Assembly: GCA_041490445.1 (NCBI GenBank)
Contig: JBGPTF010000019.1
Span: 1 to 64,000, forward strand
Length of the DNA: 64,000 bases
Reading direction: 5' to 3'
Source: JBGPTF01 sp041490445
GTDB taxonomy: Bacteria > Acidobacteriota > Terriglobia > Acidiferrales > UBA7541
Numbering within the stretch: position 1 is the first letter of the stretch; each line of letters starts with the position of its first letter. Below the pieces are notes generated by a model. It was not told the DNA's origin. It worked only from the letters and a program-made list of their open reading frames with translations, and searched no databases. The position numbers were made by a program, and so were the translations under genes. Positions 23,893 to 32,400 of the stretch are shown piece after piece.

Positions 23893-25461
23893 TCAGACCA
23901 GGGCCACACGCCCGACTTCGTCCCGGCGTTCCACGTATTCCCGTCGCGCGCCTCTCTGCCGCTTCCGCAACTCGACGCGCGCCAACTCCCCGAGCGTGGC
24001 GACGCCGCGCGCAATCCGCCGCTCATCCAGCCCTGCAAATCCCAGCCGCAGGGTGTTCGGCTTGGGATTCTGGAAATAGAAATACCTGCCCGGCACGAAC
24101 AGCACGCCGCGCTCGCGGACGTGAATGAGCAACTCGCCCGCATCGAAGCCCGCCGGCAAAGTCACCCACACACTCATGCCGCCTTCCGGCCGCGTCCAGG
24201 ACACTTCCTCCGGCATGTGCTTCGCCAGTGCCTGTTCGAGCGCAGCCAGCCGGCTGCGGTACACCTTGCGCATCTTCGCCATGTGGCGCGCGAACATCCC
24301 GCGGCGGACAAATTCCGCCAGCGCCGCCTGCGCCAGTTGGTCGGTGTGCAGGTCGGTGGATTGCTTGATCAGGCGCATCCGCTCCATCACGTTTTCGGGC
24401 CCCACGCACCAGCCGACGCGCAATCCCGGAAAGGCCACTTTCGAAAAACTGTCAATCTGGATGACGATTCCGGAGCGATCGAGCGTCTTCAGCGACGGGA
24501 TCGGCGCGCCCTTCACGCGCAGCCGCGCGTAGATGTGATCTTCGACCACAGGAACCTGGTACCGCGCCGCGATTTCGAGCAGCCGGCGGCGTTCCGGCAA
24601 AGGGAGCGTTGTCCCCGTGGGATTGTGAAAATCCGGCGTGACAAACAGAAGCTTCACACGGTTCTGCATCAGCACCGATTCGACCGCGTTCACATCCAAC
24701 CCGGTGTATCCCGTGCGCTCCGGGCTTGCCTCGACCGGCGCCGCCAGGCAGCGAACCCGCGCGCCGGCGAAAACCGTGATGGCGCCCGGATACGCGGGGT
24801 TCTCGAGAAGGATCGAGTCGCCGGGCCGCAAGAATGTCTTGCAGAGCAGGTCCAGAGCCTGCTGGCAGCCGTCGGTGATCAGGAGTTGTTCTGGGCGCAG
24901 TTGGATTCCGTCCGCGCGAAGGAAATCCACGAGCACGTTTTTCAACGGGCCATAGCCGTCGGAGGAGCCGAGCTGCAGAATGCGGCGCCCGTCGCGGCGC
25001 AGCACCGCATTGCAACAAAGGCGCATCTCCTCCACGGGGAAAAACTCCTCCGAGGGCTTCGCGGTGACAAACGCGATCGCGCCCTCGGGAACCTCCGGCG
25101 TGAGACGGCTCAGGTTTTCCTCCGTGCGCTCGTCGGCAAACAGGGCTTCCCAGCGAAGCACCCCGCCATTCGTCGAAAGGCTTGCCGGTCGCGGCGGCGG
25201 CGTGAAGGGCCGAGCGTTCGGCAGGGCCTGGATAAATGTGCCGCGGCCGACGTGTCCGCGAATCAATCCTTCCGACTCGAGTTCCGCGTAGGCGTTGGCG
25301 ACCGTGGTGCGGTGGACGCCCAGTTGCAATGCCAATTCGCGGCTCGCGGGGATGCGGTCTCCCGCGCGAAGCTCGCCGGCGTGCACCAGGGCGCGCAGTT
25401 GATCCCGAAGCTGGACGTACAGGGGAATGTGACTTTCGGTTTGCAACTGGAGCGGCAGCAT
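23893..25461 (-). CDS. MocR-type GntR regulator fused to PLP aminotransferase fold (PdxR candidate)
   Basis: ATG at 25461, after GGGGGAG, gives 522 residues; the frame from 25665 is too long. Residues 1-80 are a GntR winged helix ('PLYVQLRDQLRALVHAGEL', 'LGVHRTTVANAYAELESEGLI'). Residues 110-490 are a fold-type I aminotransferase with the PLP lysine in 'IDSFSKVAFPGLRVGW' (about 341) and 'NPTGTTLP'. MocR proteins are mostly regulators that sense PLP or amino acids; PdxR, a member, activates pdxST. Here pdxST lie about 500 bases downstream on the same strand, so PdxR is a reasonable guess. Confidence 0.85.
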   Translation of the reverse strand: MLPLQLQTESHIPLYVQLRDQLRALVHAGELRAGDRIPASRELALQLGVHRTTVANAYAELESEGLIRGHVGRGTFIQALPNARPFTPPPRPASLSTNGGVLRWEALFADERTEENLSRLTPEVPEGAIAFVTAKPSEEFFPVEEMRLCCNAVLRRDGRRILQLGSSDGYGPLKNVLVDFLRADGIQLRPEQLLITDGCQQALDLLCKTFLRPGDSILLENPAYPGAITVFAGARVRCLAAPVEASPERTGYTGLDVNAVESVLMQNRVKLLFVTPDFHNPTGTTLPLPERRRLLEIAARYQVPVVEDHIYARLRVKGAPIPSLKTLDRSGIVIQIDSFSKVAFPGLRVGWCVGPENVMERMRLIKQSTDLHTDQLAQAALAEFVRRGMFARHMAKMRKVYRSRLAALEQALAKHMPEEVSWTRPEGGMSVWVTLPAGFDAGELLIHVRERGVLFVPGRYFYFQNPKPNTLRLGFAGLDERRIARGVATLGELARVELRKRQRGARREYVERRDEVGRVALV

Positions 25462-25550
25462 TGGCTCCCCCTGAACGCCAATATACACCCCAAAGCTGCC
25501 TCGTAAAGAGCCAATTTGTCTTTTGGAGGCCGGGCCACCCCGCCCGGCGC

Positions 25551-27107
25551 TTACCCTTCGCGCAGGCGAAACCGCTGGATCTTCCCGGTCGCGGTCTTCG
25601 GCAATTCGTCCAGATAGTGGATCTCCTGCGGGCACTTGTAGGAAACCAGCCGGCCTCTGAGCCATTGCTGGATTTCGCTGGCCAGGTGCGGGCCGGCCTC
25701 GGTGCCCGCGCGCAGGACCACATAGGCAGCCGCGCGGATCAAACCGACAGAGTCGGCGTGCGCCACGACAGCGGCTTCGGCAACCATCGGATGGGCCAAC
25801 AGCGCGTTTTCAACTTCCCCGGGCGAAACCCACATGCCGGAGACCTTCATCATGTCGTCCGCGCGCCCGCCATAATGGTAGTAGCCTTCGGCGTCACGAG
25901 TGAACTTGTCGCCGGTTACTACCCAGTCGCCGAGTTTCGTGCGTGCGGTGAGTTCCGGCTTGCCCCAGTAGGCAGCGAACGCGCTCTGCCCTCTTACCCA
26001 CAGATTCCCAAGTTCGCCATCCGGAACCCGTTCGCCGGCATCGTCCACGATTTTCGCCTCATAGTTCGGCACTTCCACTCCACAGGAACCGGGGCGCGCT
26101 TTTCCCGGCCGGCTCGACAAGAACATGTGCAGCATCTCCGTCGAGCCGATGCCGTCGAGAATCTCGATGCCGAATCGCCTGCGAAAGCGTTCGAAGATCT
26201 CTGCCGGAAGCGTCTCGCCCGCCGAGACGGCCAGGCGCACGGAAGAAAAGTCCAGCTTCACGCCACGCTCTGCCTCGCGCAGCAGCGCCGCATAGAACGT
26301 CGGCACGGAGAAGAATGCGGTCGGATGGCGCCGGGCCACCAGTTCCGCCACACGTTCGGGCTTCGGCTTCTCCGGCATCAACACCGTGCTCGCGCCGACC
26401 GAGAACGGAAAGTACATCCCGTTGCCCAGGCCGTACGCGAAGAAGAGTTTCGACACCGAGAACGTGATATCTTCCGCGCGCAATCCCAGCACGCCCTGCG
26501 CGAAGCTGCGGCTGGTGACGACCATGTCCTGGTGCCGGTGGACTGCCCCCTTCGGTGTCCCGCCGCTGCCGGAGGTGTAGAGGAAAAAGGCAGGGTCCGT
26601 TGCCGCCGTCGGATAGGGTTCGAGGTGCTCCGATGCACCATCGAGCCAGTTTTCCCAGCGGAGGAAGCTGCCGTGGCCCAGGCCTTTCTCCGCGGCACCC
26701 ACGACGACGGTCTCCAGCAGGCGATGGCGCTGCGCTGCGCCGGTGAATTCCGGAAGCGCCGTTGCGTGAACGATGGCGAAACGCGCGCCACAGTCCGCCA
26801 GCCAGTACTCGTAATCCGCTGCTCGCGCGAACGAGTTGACGGGAACGGCGATGGCTCCGATTTTTACTACCCCGAAAAAGGCAGCGATGAATTCGAGGGA
26901 ATCCGGGAGGACAAGCAGAATGCGGTCGCCGCGCTCGCAGCCCCACTCGCGCAACGCGTTGCCGACGCGGTTCGCGGCCGCCTCGATTTCCGCATAGGTG
27001 GCCGCCGAAGGCTCGCCGGCAATGGCGATGCGGCCGGGGTGTTCGCGGGCGGGGCAGCCGAGGAATTCCTCGGCAATGTTCAGATGAACAGGGAGAGCGA
27101 GGGCCAT
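25551..27107 (-). CDS. benzoate-CoA ligase family enzyme
   Basis: The 518-residue ANL-superfamily enzyme shows the AMP loop 'LYTSGSGGTPKGAVH' (about 173-187), the A5 motif 'DGIGSTEMLHMF' (about 310), 'GDKFTRDAEGYYHYGGRADDMMKVSG' hinge region (about 400-425) and the catalytic Lys in 'TATGKIQRF' near the C-terminus. The 'TEMLH.F' and 'HRHQDM' forms are those of benzoate/4-hydroxybenzoate-CoA ligases. It would activate an aromatic acid through an acyl-adenylate. No ring-reduction or box-pathway genes are visible, so the substrate is unproven. The promoter lies before the LRV gene or within it. Confidence 0.85.
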   Translation of the reverse strand: MALALPVHLNIAEEFLGCPAREHPGRIAIAGEPSAATYAEIEAAANRVGNALREWGCERGDRILLVLPDSLEFIAAFFGVVKIGAIAVPVNSFARAADYEYWLADCGARFAIVHATALPEFTGAAQRHRLLETVVVGAAEKGLGHGSFLRWENWLDGASEHLEPYPTAATDPAFFLYTSGSGGTPKGAVHRHQDMVVTSRSFAQGVLGLRAEDITFSVSKLFFAYGLGNGMYFPFSVGASTVLMPEKPKPERVAELVARRHPTAFFSVPTFYAALLREAERGVKLDFSSVRLAVSAGETLPAEIFERFRRRFGIEILDGIGSTEMLHMFLSSRPGKARPGSCGVEVPNYEAKIVDDAGERVPDGELGNLWVRGQSAFAAYWGKPELTARTKLGDWVVTGDKFTRDAEGYYHYGGRADDMMKVSGMWVSPGEVENALLAHPMVAEAAVVAHADSVGLIRAAAYVVLRAGTEAGPHLASEIQQWLRGRLVSYKCPQEIHYLDELPKTATGKIQRFRLREG

Positions 27108-27117
27108 GCCTCCGATT

Positions 27118-27678
27118 CTACTGAGTGGAGGCCTTTTCTCCCAGCTTTCTCATGCGTTCCTGCAGCTTCCGGCGCAGCGGATCGGGCGCATTCGGATTGA
27201 ACGCCACTAGGTACCACAGCGGCTGCGCGCGGTCTTTGCTGAGCCGGGTAAGCGTCGTGGCATCGGCGTTGGGATGGCGGGCGATGTTTTCGCGAATCGC
27301 CGCGTAGGGATGGCTCGAGAGCCGCCGCAACGTCTTGCCCGAAACTTTCGGATGCTCGCTGATCAGGCGCAAGAGGTAGAAATCCTCTTTCGGGGCTTCG
27401 CGGGAAAGCTTTTCGAGCGCGTCGGGGCTCACTTCAGCGCCCAGCACGATTCCGACTTTTTCGTCCCATGTCGAATTGATGCGGTTCAGCTCCAGTGTGC
27501 GCGCGTGAATCAACTGCTCGATCACGCGGCGCTCCTGTTCGAGGCGCGCATGCGGGATCTGGCTGTGCTCGACGGAATCAAGAACCCGCAAAAGATGCTG
27601 CCGCTCTCCGAAGACAATCTGGCTGGTGCGTACGTTCTTCCCTTTATTCGAATTGTGAACTAGATCAGCGCGTCTCAT
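27118..27678 (-). CDS. leucine-rich-repeat-variant (LRV-like) protein
   Basis: The 186-residue protein has a helical N-terminal half ('QERRVIEQLIHARTLELNRI') and a C-terminal half with short repeats of the LRV style: 'LLRLISEHPKVSGKTLRRLSSHP', 'AIRENIARHPNADATTLTRLSKD' and 'PLWYLVAFNPNAPDPLRRKL' (about 100-175). LRV repeats form a curved alpha/3-10 solenoid for protein binding. It ends 10 bases before the CoA ligase start and is probably the first gene of the long minus-strand run. No target known. Confidence 0.65.
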   Translation of the reverse strand: MRRADLVHNSNKGKNVRTSQIVFGERQHLLRVLDSVEHSQIPHARLEQERRVIEQLIHARTLELNRINSTWDEKVGIVLGAEVSPDALEKLSREAPKEDFYLLRLISEHPKVSGKTLRRLSSHPYAAIRENIARHPNADATTLTRLSKDRAQPLWYLVAFNPNAPDPLRRKLQERMRKLGEKASTQ

Positions 27679-28083
27679 TGCATCCTCACGCGTGCATCCC
27701 TGTAGTGCGGATCACGTTGGCATCTCGTGCCCGGTCTAAGAGCCTTATTGAGTATTGGGGACAAGCCGACTGCAGCGACACCCGAGCGCGGCAGACGTAC
27801 AGCCCACTCGGGAAATGCACCGTCCGAGCAGGGTCCTCGATGCGAGACGACCAGCATTGAGAAGTACGATCCTGACCCCTCGCCTGCCCCCAACACCCCA
27901 GACTTCTCGTACCGCAGGCCTTACGCCGCTGACAAATTATCCAGCCCTATTGGAACGGCGTAAAGGCACAGGACTGTAGATGTTCCTCGCTGGCAACATC
28001 GAGTAATAGAACTCGCCATTTGCAGTCGTCGCCGAGAAGGGCTAACTTGATAACCTGCCTGGGGTTTTGAGGAGACATTCGCT
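27679..28083. other. 405-bp divergent intergenic region
   Basis: It separates the LRV gene (leftward) from the 28084 gene (rightward), and should hold both promoters. No gene or clear repeat is seen. GAGGAG at about 28069 is the ribosome binding site of the next gene. Confidence 0.45.
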
Positions 28084-28359
28084 ATGTCCGCATTCGATGA
28101 CCACAAAGAAGAACTCGAGCACTATGAGGCAATGATGGGGCCGCACCGCGGGCGATTGGCGGTCACCCTGGACCTGCTGACGAACGCGCTCGTGCTCGTG
28201 GGCCAGCACGGCGTCTATTGCCACAGCGTCCGCGATCCGCAAAAACCGGTGATGGATATCCGATTGATTTCCCAGGAATTGAGCAAAGCCAAAGAATTGA
28301 TCCAGAGCGTAATGGAAGCGATGCGCGCCGAGCGCGAAGGCCGCAGCCGGCCGAATTAG
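28084..28359 (+). CDS. 91-residue small protein of unknown function
   Basis: The product, MSAFDDHKEELEHYEAMMG..., is helical with a middle 'RLAVTLDLLTNALVLVGQHGVYCHSV' and an amphipathic C-terminal helix 'SQELSKAKELIQSVMEAMRAERE'. GAGGAG lies nine bases upstream of the ATG. It is probably cytoplasmic. No family recognised. It ends 16 bases before the convergent MBL gene. Confidence 0.6.
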   Translation: MSAFDDHKEELEHYEAMMGPHRGRLAVTLDLLTNALVLVGQHGVYCHSVRDPQKPVMDIRLISQELSKAKELIQSVMEAMRAEREGRSRPN

Positions 28360-28374
28360 TCACCTGACCTGCGA

Positions 28375-29070
28375 TTACCCTCGAACAAGAAACGGATTCG
28401 ATTCGCGTTCCTCGGCAATTGTGGTGGCGGGGCCGTGGCCGGGAAACACAATTGTTTTATCCGGGAGCGAGAGCAGCTTGGAATGGATGGACGCGAGGAT
28501 CGCCGGCATTGAGCCGCCCCACAAATCCGTTCGTCCGATGCTGCCGGCAAAAAGCGTATCTCCGGCAAAGAGCTTTGGCGGCTCGATGATTCCTCCACGG
28601 GTGCGCTTCTCCCCCGTCACCAGGGAATCCTCGGCCGGCAAAAAAAGGCTGATGCTTCCGGGCGTATGCCCCGGCGTGTGCAGGACGCTCGCGACGTAGC
28701 TTCCCCAGCGCACCGTATCGCCTTCGCGGAGAAAATCGTCCACCTCGGTCATTTCCGGCGTGCGCATCCCGATCCAGCGCGCTTGCATATCGAGGAGGCG
28801 GTACAGCTCCAAATCCTCCTTGTGCATGAAGACCGGCGCGCCGGTAGCTTCGTGCAGCTTCCGCAGCCCGCCGACGTGGTCAATGTGCGCATGGGTGTTG
28901 ACGATGGCGAGCACTTTCAAGCGGTGTTTCGCGATCACTTCGAGGATGCGCCCGGCTTCGTCGCCGGGATCGATCACCACGGCTTCGCGCGTTTCCGGGT
29001 CGCCGAGGATCTGGCAATTGCACTGGAGCATCCCGACGGGAAGAATCTCGTGAATCATCTGCGTGGCCAT
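28375..29070 (-). CDS. metallo-beta-lactamase-fold hydrolase (glyoxalase II-like)
   Basis: Start at 29070 gives 231 residues; the extra codons to 29127 are unsupported. Zinc ligands: 'NTHAHIDHVGG' (about 58-68), 'HTPGHTPGS' (about 130-138), 'FAGDTLFAGSIGRTD' (about 168-182) and 'FPGHGPATT' (about 209-217). This is the YcbL/GloB-like subgroup, which includes hydroxyacylglutathione hydrolase-type and persulfide dioxygenase-like enzymes. Substrate is not determined by sequence. It is divergent from ygfZ. Confidence 0.85.
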   Translation of the reverse strand: MATQMIHEILPVGMLQCNCQILGDPETREAVVIDPGDEAGRILEVIAKHRLKVLAIVNTHAHIDHVGGLRKLHEATGAPVFMHKEDLELYRLLDMQARWIGMRTPEMTEVDDFLREGDTVRWGSYVASVLHTPGHTPGSISLFLPAEDSLVTGEKRTRGGIIEPPKLFAGDTLFAGSIGRTDLWGGSMPAILASIHSKLLSLPDKTIVFPGHGPATTIAEERESNPFLVRG

Positions 29071-29167
29071 CGCCCGCCAGTATAGCAATATTCTTGCGCT
29101 CGCCTCCGAGCCCTGCGCGCGCCTCATCTGTTAAGATGAGGCCTGGCGCGCGAACGCGCGGAACGCC

Positions 29168-30274
29168 ATGCCGCTTGAATCTCCATTGCGCAAATGGCAC
29201 GAGGCCGCCGGGGCCACGATGGGCACGTGGTTCGGCACGCTGCTGCCCGACCGCTTCTCGAACCTTGCCGAGGAATATCGTTTCGCGCGCGAAACGGTGG
29301 CCCTGGTGGACAAGAATTACAGCGCGTGGCTGCGTTTCACGGGCCCGGACCGCGTCCGCTATCTGAATGCCCTGCTGACGAACAACATCCTCGCGCTGGC
29401 CCCCGGCACGGGCGCCATTTCGCTGCTGCTCAATCCGCAAGGGCACATCCTCGCCGAAGTGGAGACACTCGGCCTGGACGAGAGTGTTCTGGCAATCTCC
29501 TACGCCATGAGTCGCGAACAACTGGCGAGCACTTTTGAGAAATTTATCATCATGGACGATGTGACGATGGAGGATTTGACCGATCAGATGGGCGCGATCG
29601 CTATCGAAGGGCCGCAAGCGCCTGCGGCGCTGGCCGAAGTAACGGGCGTTGCTTATGATTCCCTGCCGGAACTCGGGCACCGGGAGGCCGATGCCGGAGC
29701 GATTCCTTGCAGAATTCTGCGGCGTTCGCCGGGTGGTATTCCAGGAATCGAATTCATCGCGGAACGCGCGCAGCTCGGCGCGCTGTGGGAAAAGCTGGCG
29801 GGTGCTGTTCGCCGCCACGGCGGCGGCCCCATCGGTTATGCCACGTTGAATGTTCTGCGGCTGGAAGCGGGCATTCCCTGGTTCAGCTACGATTTTGACG
29901 ACAAAGTGATCCCGCACGAAGCGGGCCTCGAGGGCACCCACATCAGCTTCACAAAAGGCTGTTACACCGGGCAGGAAATCGTGGAACGCGTTCGCTCGCG
30001 CGGCCACGTGAACCGCCGCCGCGTGGGCCTGGAATTTTCCGGCAAGGACGCGCCACCTCCCGGGGCTTCCTTGCTCTTCGAGGGCAAAGAGGCCGGCCAC
30101 GTCACGCGCGCGGCATTTTCACCCGGGCTCGGCCGCGCCATCGGCATGGGCTATCTGCGCCGGGAAGCCAACGCGCCGGGCACGCAGGTGGAGTGGGCCG
30201 GCGGGTCAGCGAAGGCGATTGAGTTTCCCATCGCAAGCCTGCGCCAGAGAGAAACGCGCGCCATCTCTTCGTAG
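29168..30274 (+). CDS. ygfZ: YgfZ/GcvT-family folate-binding Fe-S maintenance protein
   Basis: The 368-residue protein has the GcvT fold and the YgfZ signature KGCYTGQE at about 263-270. YgfZ helps make or repair some 4Fe-4S proteins, using tetrahydrofolate. 'LTNNILAL' and 'LLNPQGHILAEV' near 70-95 are the folate-domain strands. An N-terminal 'GTWFGTLLPDRFSNLAEEYRFARE' is longer than in E. coli. Position next to nuoB, an iron-sulfur subunit, may be meaningful although the genes are convergent. Confidence 0.85.
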   Translation: MPLESPLRKWHEAAGATMGTWFGTLLPDRFSNLAEEYRFARETVALVDKNYSAWLRFTGPDRVRYLNALLTNNILALAPGTGAISLLLNPQGHILAEVETLGLDESVLAISYAMSREQLASTFEKFIIMDDVTMEDLTDQMGAIAIEGPQAPAALAEVTGVAYDSLPELGHREADAGAIPCRILRRSPGGIPGIEFIAERAQLGALWEKLAGAVRRHGGGPIGYATLNVLRLEAGIPWFSYDFDDKVIPHEAGLEGTHISFTKGCYTGQEIVERVRSRGHVNRRRVGLEFSGKDAPPPGASLLFEGKEAGHVTRAAFSPGLGRAIGMGYLRREANAPGTQVEWAGGSAKAIEFPIASLRQRETRAISS

Positions 30275-30324
30275 TGGCGTATGGGCATACTCCCCTGCGG
30301 TTTCGTTGATCGTGATTTCTCTCT

Positions 30325-30357
30325 AAATGAAAATGCCCGCCATGACTTCGCGGGCAT
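30325..30357 (-). terminator. rho-independent terminator after nuoB
   Basis: On the minus strand ATGCCCGC pairs with GCGGGCAT across a 9-base loop (stems 30350-30357 and 30333-30340), followed by TTTTCATTT. It lies 58 bases after the nuoB stop. On the plus strand it also follows ygfZ, so it may serve both convergent genes. Confidence 0.7.
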
Positions 30358-30414
30358 CCGTGCTCTCAATTTTCAACTTCTGACTTTCGACGATGAACGG
30401 TTGGCTCTTGCCTG

Positions 30415-30954
30415 CTAACGCAGATTGAGCGCCTTCCGGAAGCTGCCCCTCTCCGCCATGATCTTTTTCTGCAACTGGGTGATCGCGTAGAGCAGCAGTT
30501 CTGGCCGCGGCGGGCAGCCGGGGACGTACACGTCCACGGGAATCACCTGGTTTACGCCCTGCACGATGGCGTAGTTGTCGAAGACGCCGCCGGACGTGGC
30601 GCACACGCCCATCGAAATCACCCACTTCGGCTCGGGCATCTGCTCGTAGAGCAGTTTGATCACCGGCGCCATTTTCTGCGAGACGCGTCCGGCGATGATC
30701 ATCAAATCAGATTGGCGCGGGGAGCCGCGGAAGACTTCGGCGCCGAACCGCGCGATGTCGTACCGCGAGGCGGCCGTGGACATCATTTCAATCGCGCAGC
30801 AGGCCAGGCCGAACGACATCGGCCAGATCGAGCTTTTCCGCGCCCAGTTGACCAGCTTGTCGAGCTGCGTGAAAAGGATTCCTTCTTCCTTGAGGAAGTT
30901 TTCGTCCTCGCCGGGCCTTTGCAGCGTCACGCCATCCGCAAGCTCAACCGCCAT
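30415..30954 (-). CDS. nuoB: NADH-quinone oxidoreductase subunit B, isolated gene
   Basis: Start at 30954 gives 179 residues. All four ligands of cluster N2 are present: the CC pair in 'GLACCAIEMM' (52-53), Cys in 'GVCATSGG' (about 117) and Cys in 'YVPGCPPRPE' (about 147). 'FRGSPRQSDLMIIAG' and 'MGVCA' are conserved quinone-site regions. It is a complete, normal NuoB that carries electrons to quinone in complex I. No other nuo gene lies nearby, although nuoB usually sits in the nuoA-N operon. A terminator follows. Confidence 0.93.
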   Translation of the reverse strand: MAVELADGVTLQRPGEDENFLKEEGILFTQLDKLVNWARKSSIWPMSFGLACCAIEMMSTAASRYDIARFGAEVFRGSPRQSDLMIIAGRVSQKMAPVIKLLYEQMPEPKWVISMGVCATSGGVFDNYAIVQGVNQVIPVDVYVPGCPPRPELLLYAITQLQKKIMAERGSFRKALNLR

Positions 30955-31527
30955 TCTTCGCCTCACTCCGCAGCATAATCATTCTCGCACTTTGCTCCCG
31001 CCCATGCAATTCGCTCGCTCGCCCGCCGGGTCGTGAATCAGCTTGTGCGATTGAACTCCGGAGAAAGGAAGCGACGCGACGGAGTGCCTGAGCTTTCGAA
31101 CAGGCGACCTATCAAGCAGTGGCCTGAATGAAATGAATTCCGTCGGATCAACCCCGGGCCGTTAGGGAGGATCTATCTGGCATCGCTGGAAACAAGGCGG
31201 TCTCCCGCCGAAACCCACGAAGCGGACCGCTCGGCGGGGTGGTGAGGCACTGTGTGGTGCTCTGCCCTTGACTCGCGGGTTGAGCGGCAGTCTAATTCAG
31301 GAATTCGTGTCGAGTCGGGCAAGCATGTGGACGGACCGGTCCGCATGAGATTCTGGAGACAAATTGTCACATGGAACAGAAGTCGCTACCACCTGGGCAG
31401 TTGCAACCCCGGCCCGGCGGTGGCGGTTTCGTCTTGGGCTGTCCGGGTGCGGGTTTATCCGGGTCAGCCTAAACAGAAGTTAGACGTCGCCAAAGCAGCA
31501 CACCCGTTCTCAAGGAGGAGCAAGGTT
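30955..31527. other. 573-bp gap; left boundary of cassette-like block
   Basis: No gene with support. GTTAGAC at 31479-31485, a perfect match to the integron R' consensus, lies 43 bases before the next gene's ATG. AAGGAGGAG at 31512-31520 is its ribosome binding site. The region right of nuoB should contain the nuoB promoter. Confidence 0.45.
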
Positions 31528-32094
31528 ATGACACGGACATTCGGCAAGGGTATCAAGTTGGCGCTATTCGCTCTGTTCATCGCTGGACTGCCGTTGACCG
31601 GCCGAGCTGCGCCACAAGGGAAGCCAGACCCCTGGGAGCCAATTCGCTTCTTCGTGGGTGAATGGGAAGGAACCGCCGAGGGTCAGGCAGGGTCCGGAAC
31701 CGTGCGACGGTCGTACACCTTCGTGCTGCAGGATCGTTATCTGCACGAAAGGAACGTCTCCACGTATCCCCCTCAGGAGAAGAACAAGGCCGGTGAAGTC
31801 CATGAACATTGGAGCTTCTTCAGTTATGACAGCAAAAGGGCACTGCTGGTATTGCGTCAGTTCCACCAAGAGGGATTCGTCAACTGGTATGTCATGAACA
31901 AGGAAGCCGCCAAACCAGGCAAACTTGTCTTCGACAGCGAAGGATTCGAGAACTTCAGCAACAGTTGGAGGGCCAAAGAATCGTATGACATTCTCTCAAA
32001 CGACGAATTCGTTGAGACGTTCGAGCTGGCCGCTCCCGGCGGGTCATTCGAGACGTACAGTAGGAACCATTTCAGGCGGGTCACCAAGAAGTAG
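31528..32094 (+). CDS. secreted DUF1579-like beta-barrel protein
   Basis: The ATG at 31528 follows a strong AAGGAGGAG; the longer frame from 31252 is unsupported. The 188-residue product has a signal peptide ending 'GRAAPQ' (about 26). 'FFVGEWEGTAEGQAGSGTVRRSYTFVLQDRYL' (about 40-70) is the opening of the DUF1579/lipocalin-like barrel, and the rest is alternating strands. Such proteins may bind small hydrophobic ligands; no enzyme motif is seen. A 12-bp inverted repeat, GTTAGACGTCGC (31479) and GCGACGTCTAAC (32107), brackets the gene. Confidence 0.7.
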   Translation: MTRTFGKGIKLALFALFIAGLPLTGRAAPQGKPDPWEPIRFFVGEWEGTAEGQAGSGTVRRSYTFVLQDRYLHERNVSTYPPQEKNKAGEVHEHWSFFSYDSKRALLVLRQFHQEGFVNWYVMNKEAAKPGKLVFDSEGFENFSNSWRAKESYDILSNDEFVETFELAAPGGSFETYSRNHFRRVTKK

Positions 32095-32106
32095 GCGATT
32101 CCCGGA

Positions 32107-32208
32107 GCGACGTCTAACATGGCCGTGAAGCTGTCGGTCCACGCCGGCCATTCGGCCGCCATCAGCGCTTCCGCTGCAGGAGGTTCCGCATGAACGCGAC
32201 GGTTAGGG
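32107..32208 (+). other. possible degenerate attC site (integron-cassette-like)
   Basis: GTCTAAC (32112-32118), 17 bases after the stop, fits R'' (RYYYAAC) and is the exact complement of GTTAGAC upstream of the same gene, the relation expected within one integron cassette. A GTTAGGG (32202-32208) 84 bases on could be R'. However no convincing L''/L' stem is seen between them and the R' lies inside the start of the next small gene, so the site is doubtful. Confidence 0.3.
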
Positions 32209-32396
32209 TCGGGGCGATCGGGTTATCCATCACTCTGGCCATCAACTTGTTTGGGCTTCTTGTTCTCAGACAGGCCGCTGCTCAATTCTTCACCCACGAT
32301 TGGTGGTCAGTATGGTTCCCGTCGTTCATCGTGTGGCTCGTCATTACGATTATTGGCCTCGGACGGCAACGTTCTGGCAAACGGCAAGGAAGCTAA
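32190..32396 (+). CDS. 68-residue two-helix membrane protein
   Basis: MNATVRVGAIGLSITLAINLFG... has two membrane helices (about 6-27 and 42-58) with 'AAQFFTHDWWSVWFPS' between them and a basic tail 'GRQRSGKRQGS'. AGGAGG lies seven bases before the ATG. It ends four bases before the CPBP gene, so both are likely co-transcribed. Function unknown. Confidence 0.6.
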   Translation: MNATVRVGAIGLSITLAINLFGLLVLRQAAAQFFTHDWWSVWFPSFIVWLVITIIGLGRQRSGKRQGS

Positions 32397-32400
32397 ACGA

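Noticed and set aside
24452..25723. 423-codon minus frame over the MocR gene
   Set aside because: Out-of-frame reading of MocR with Arg/Pro-rich composition.
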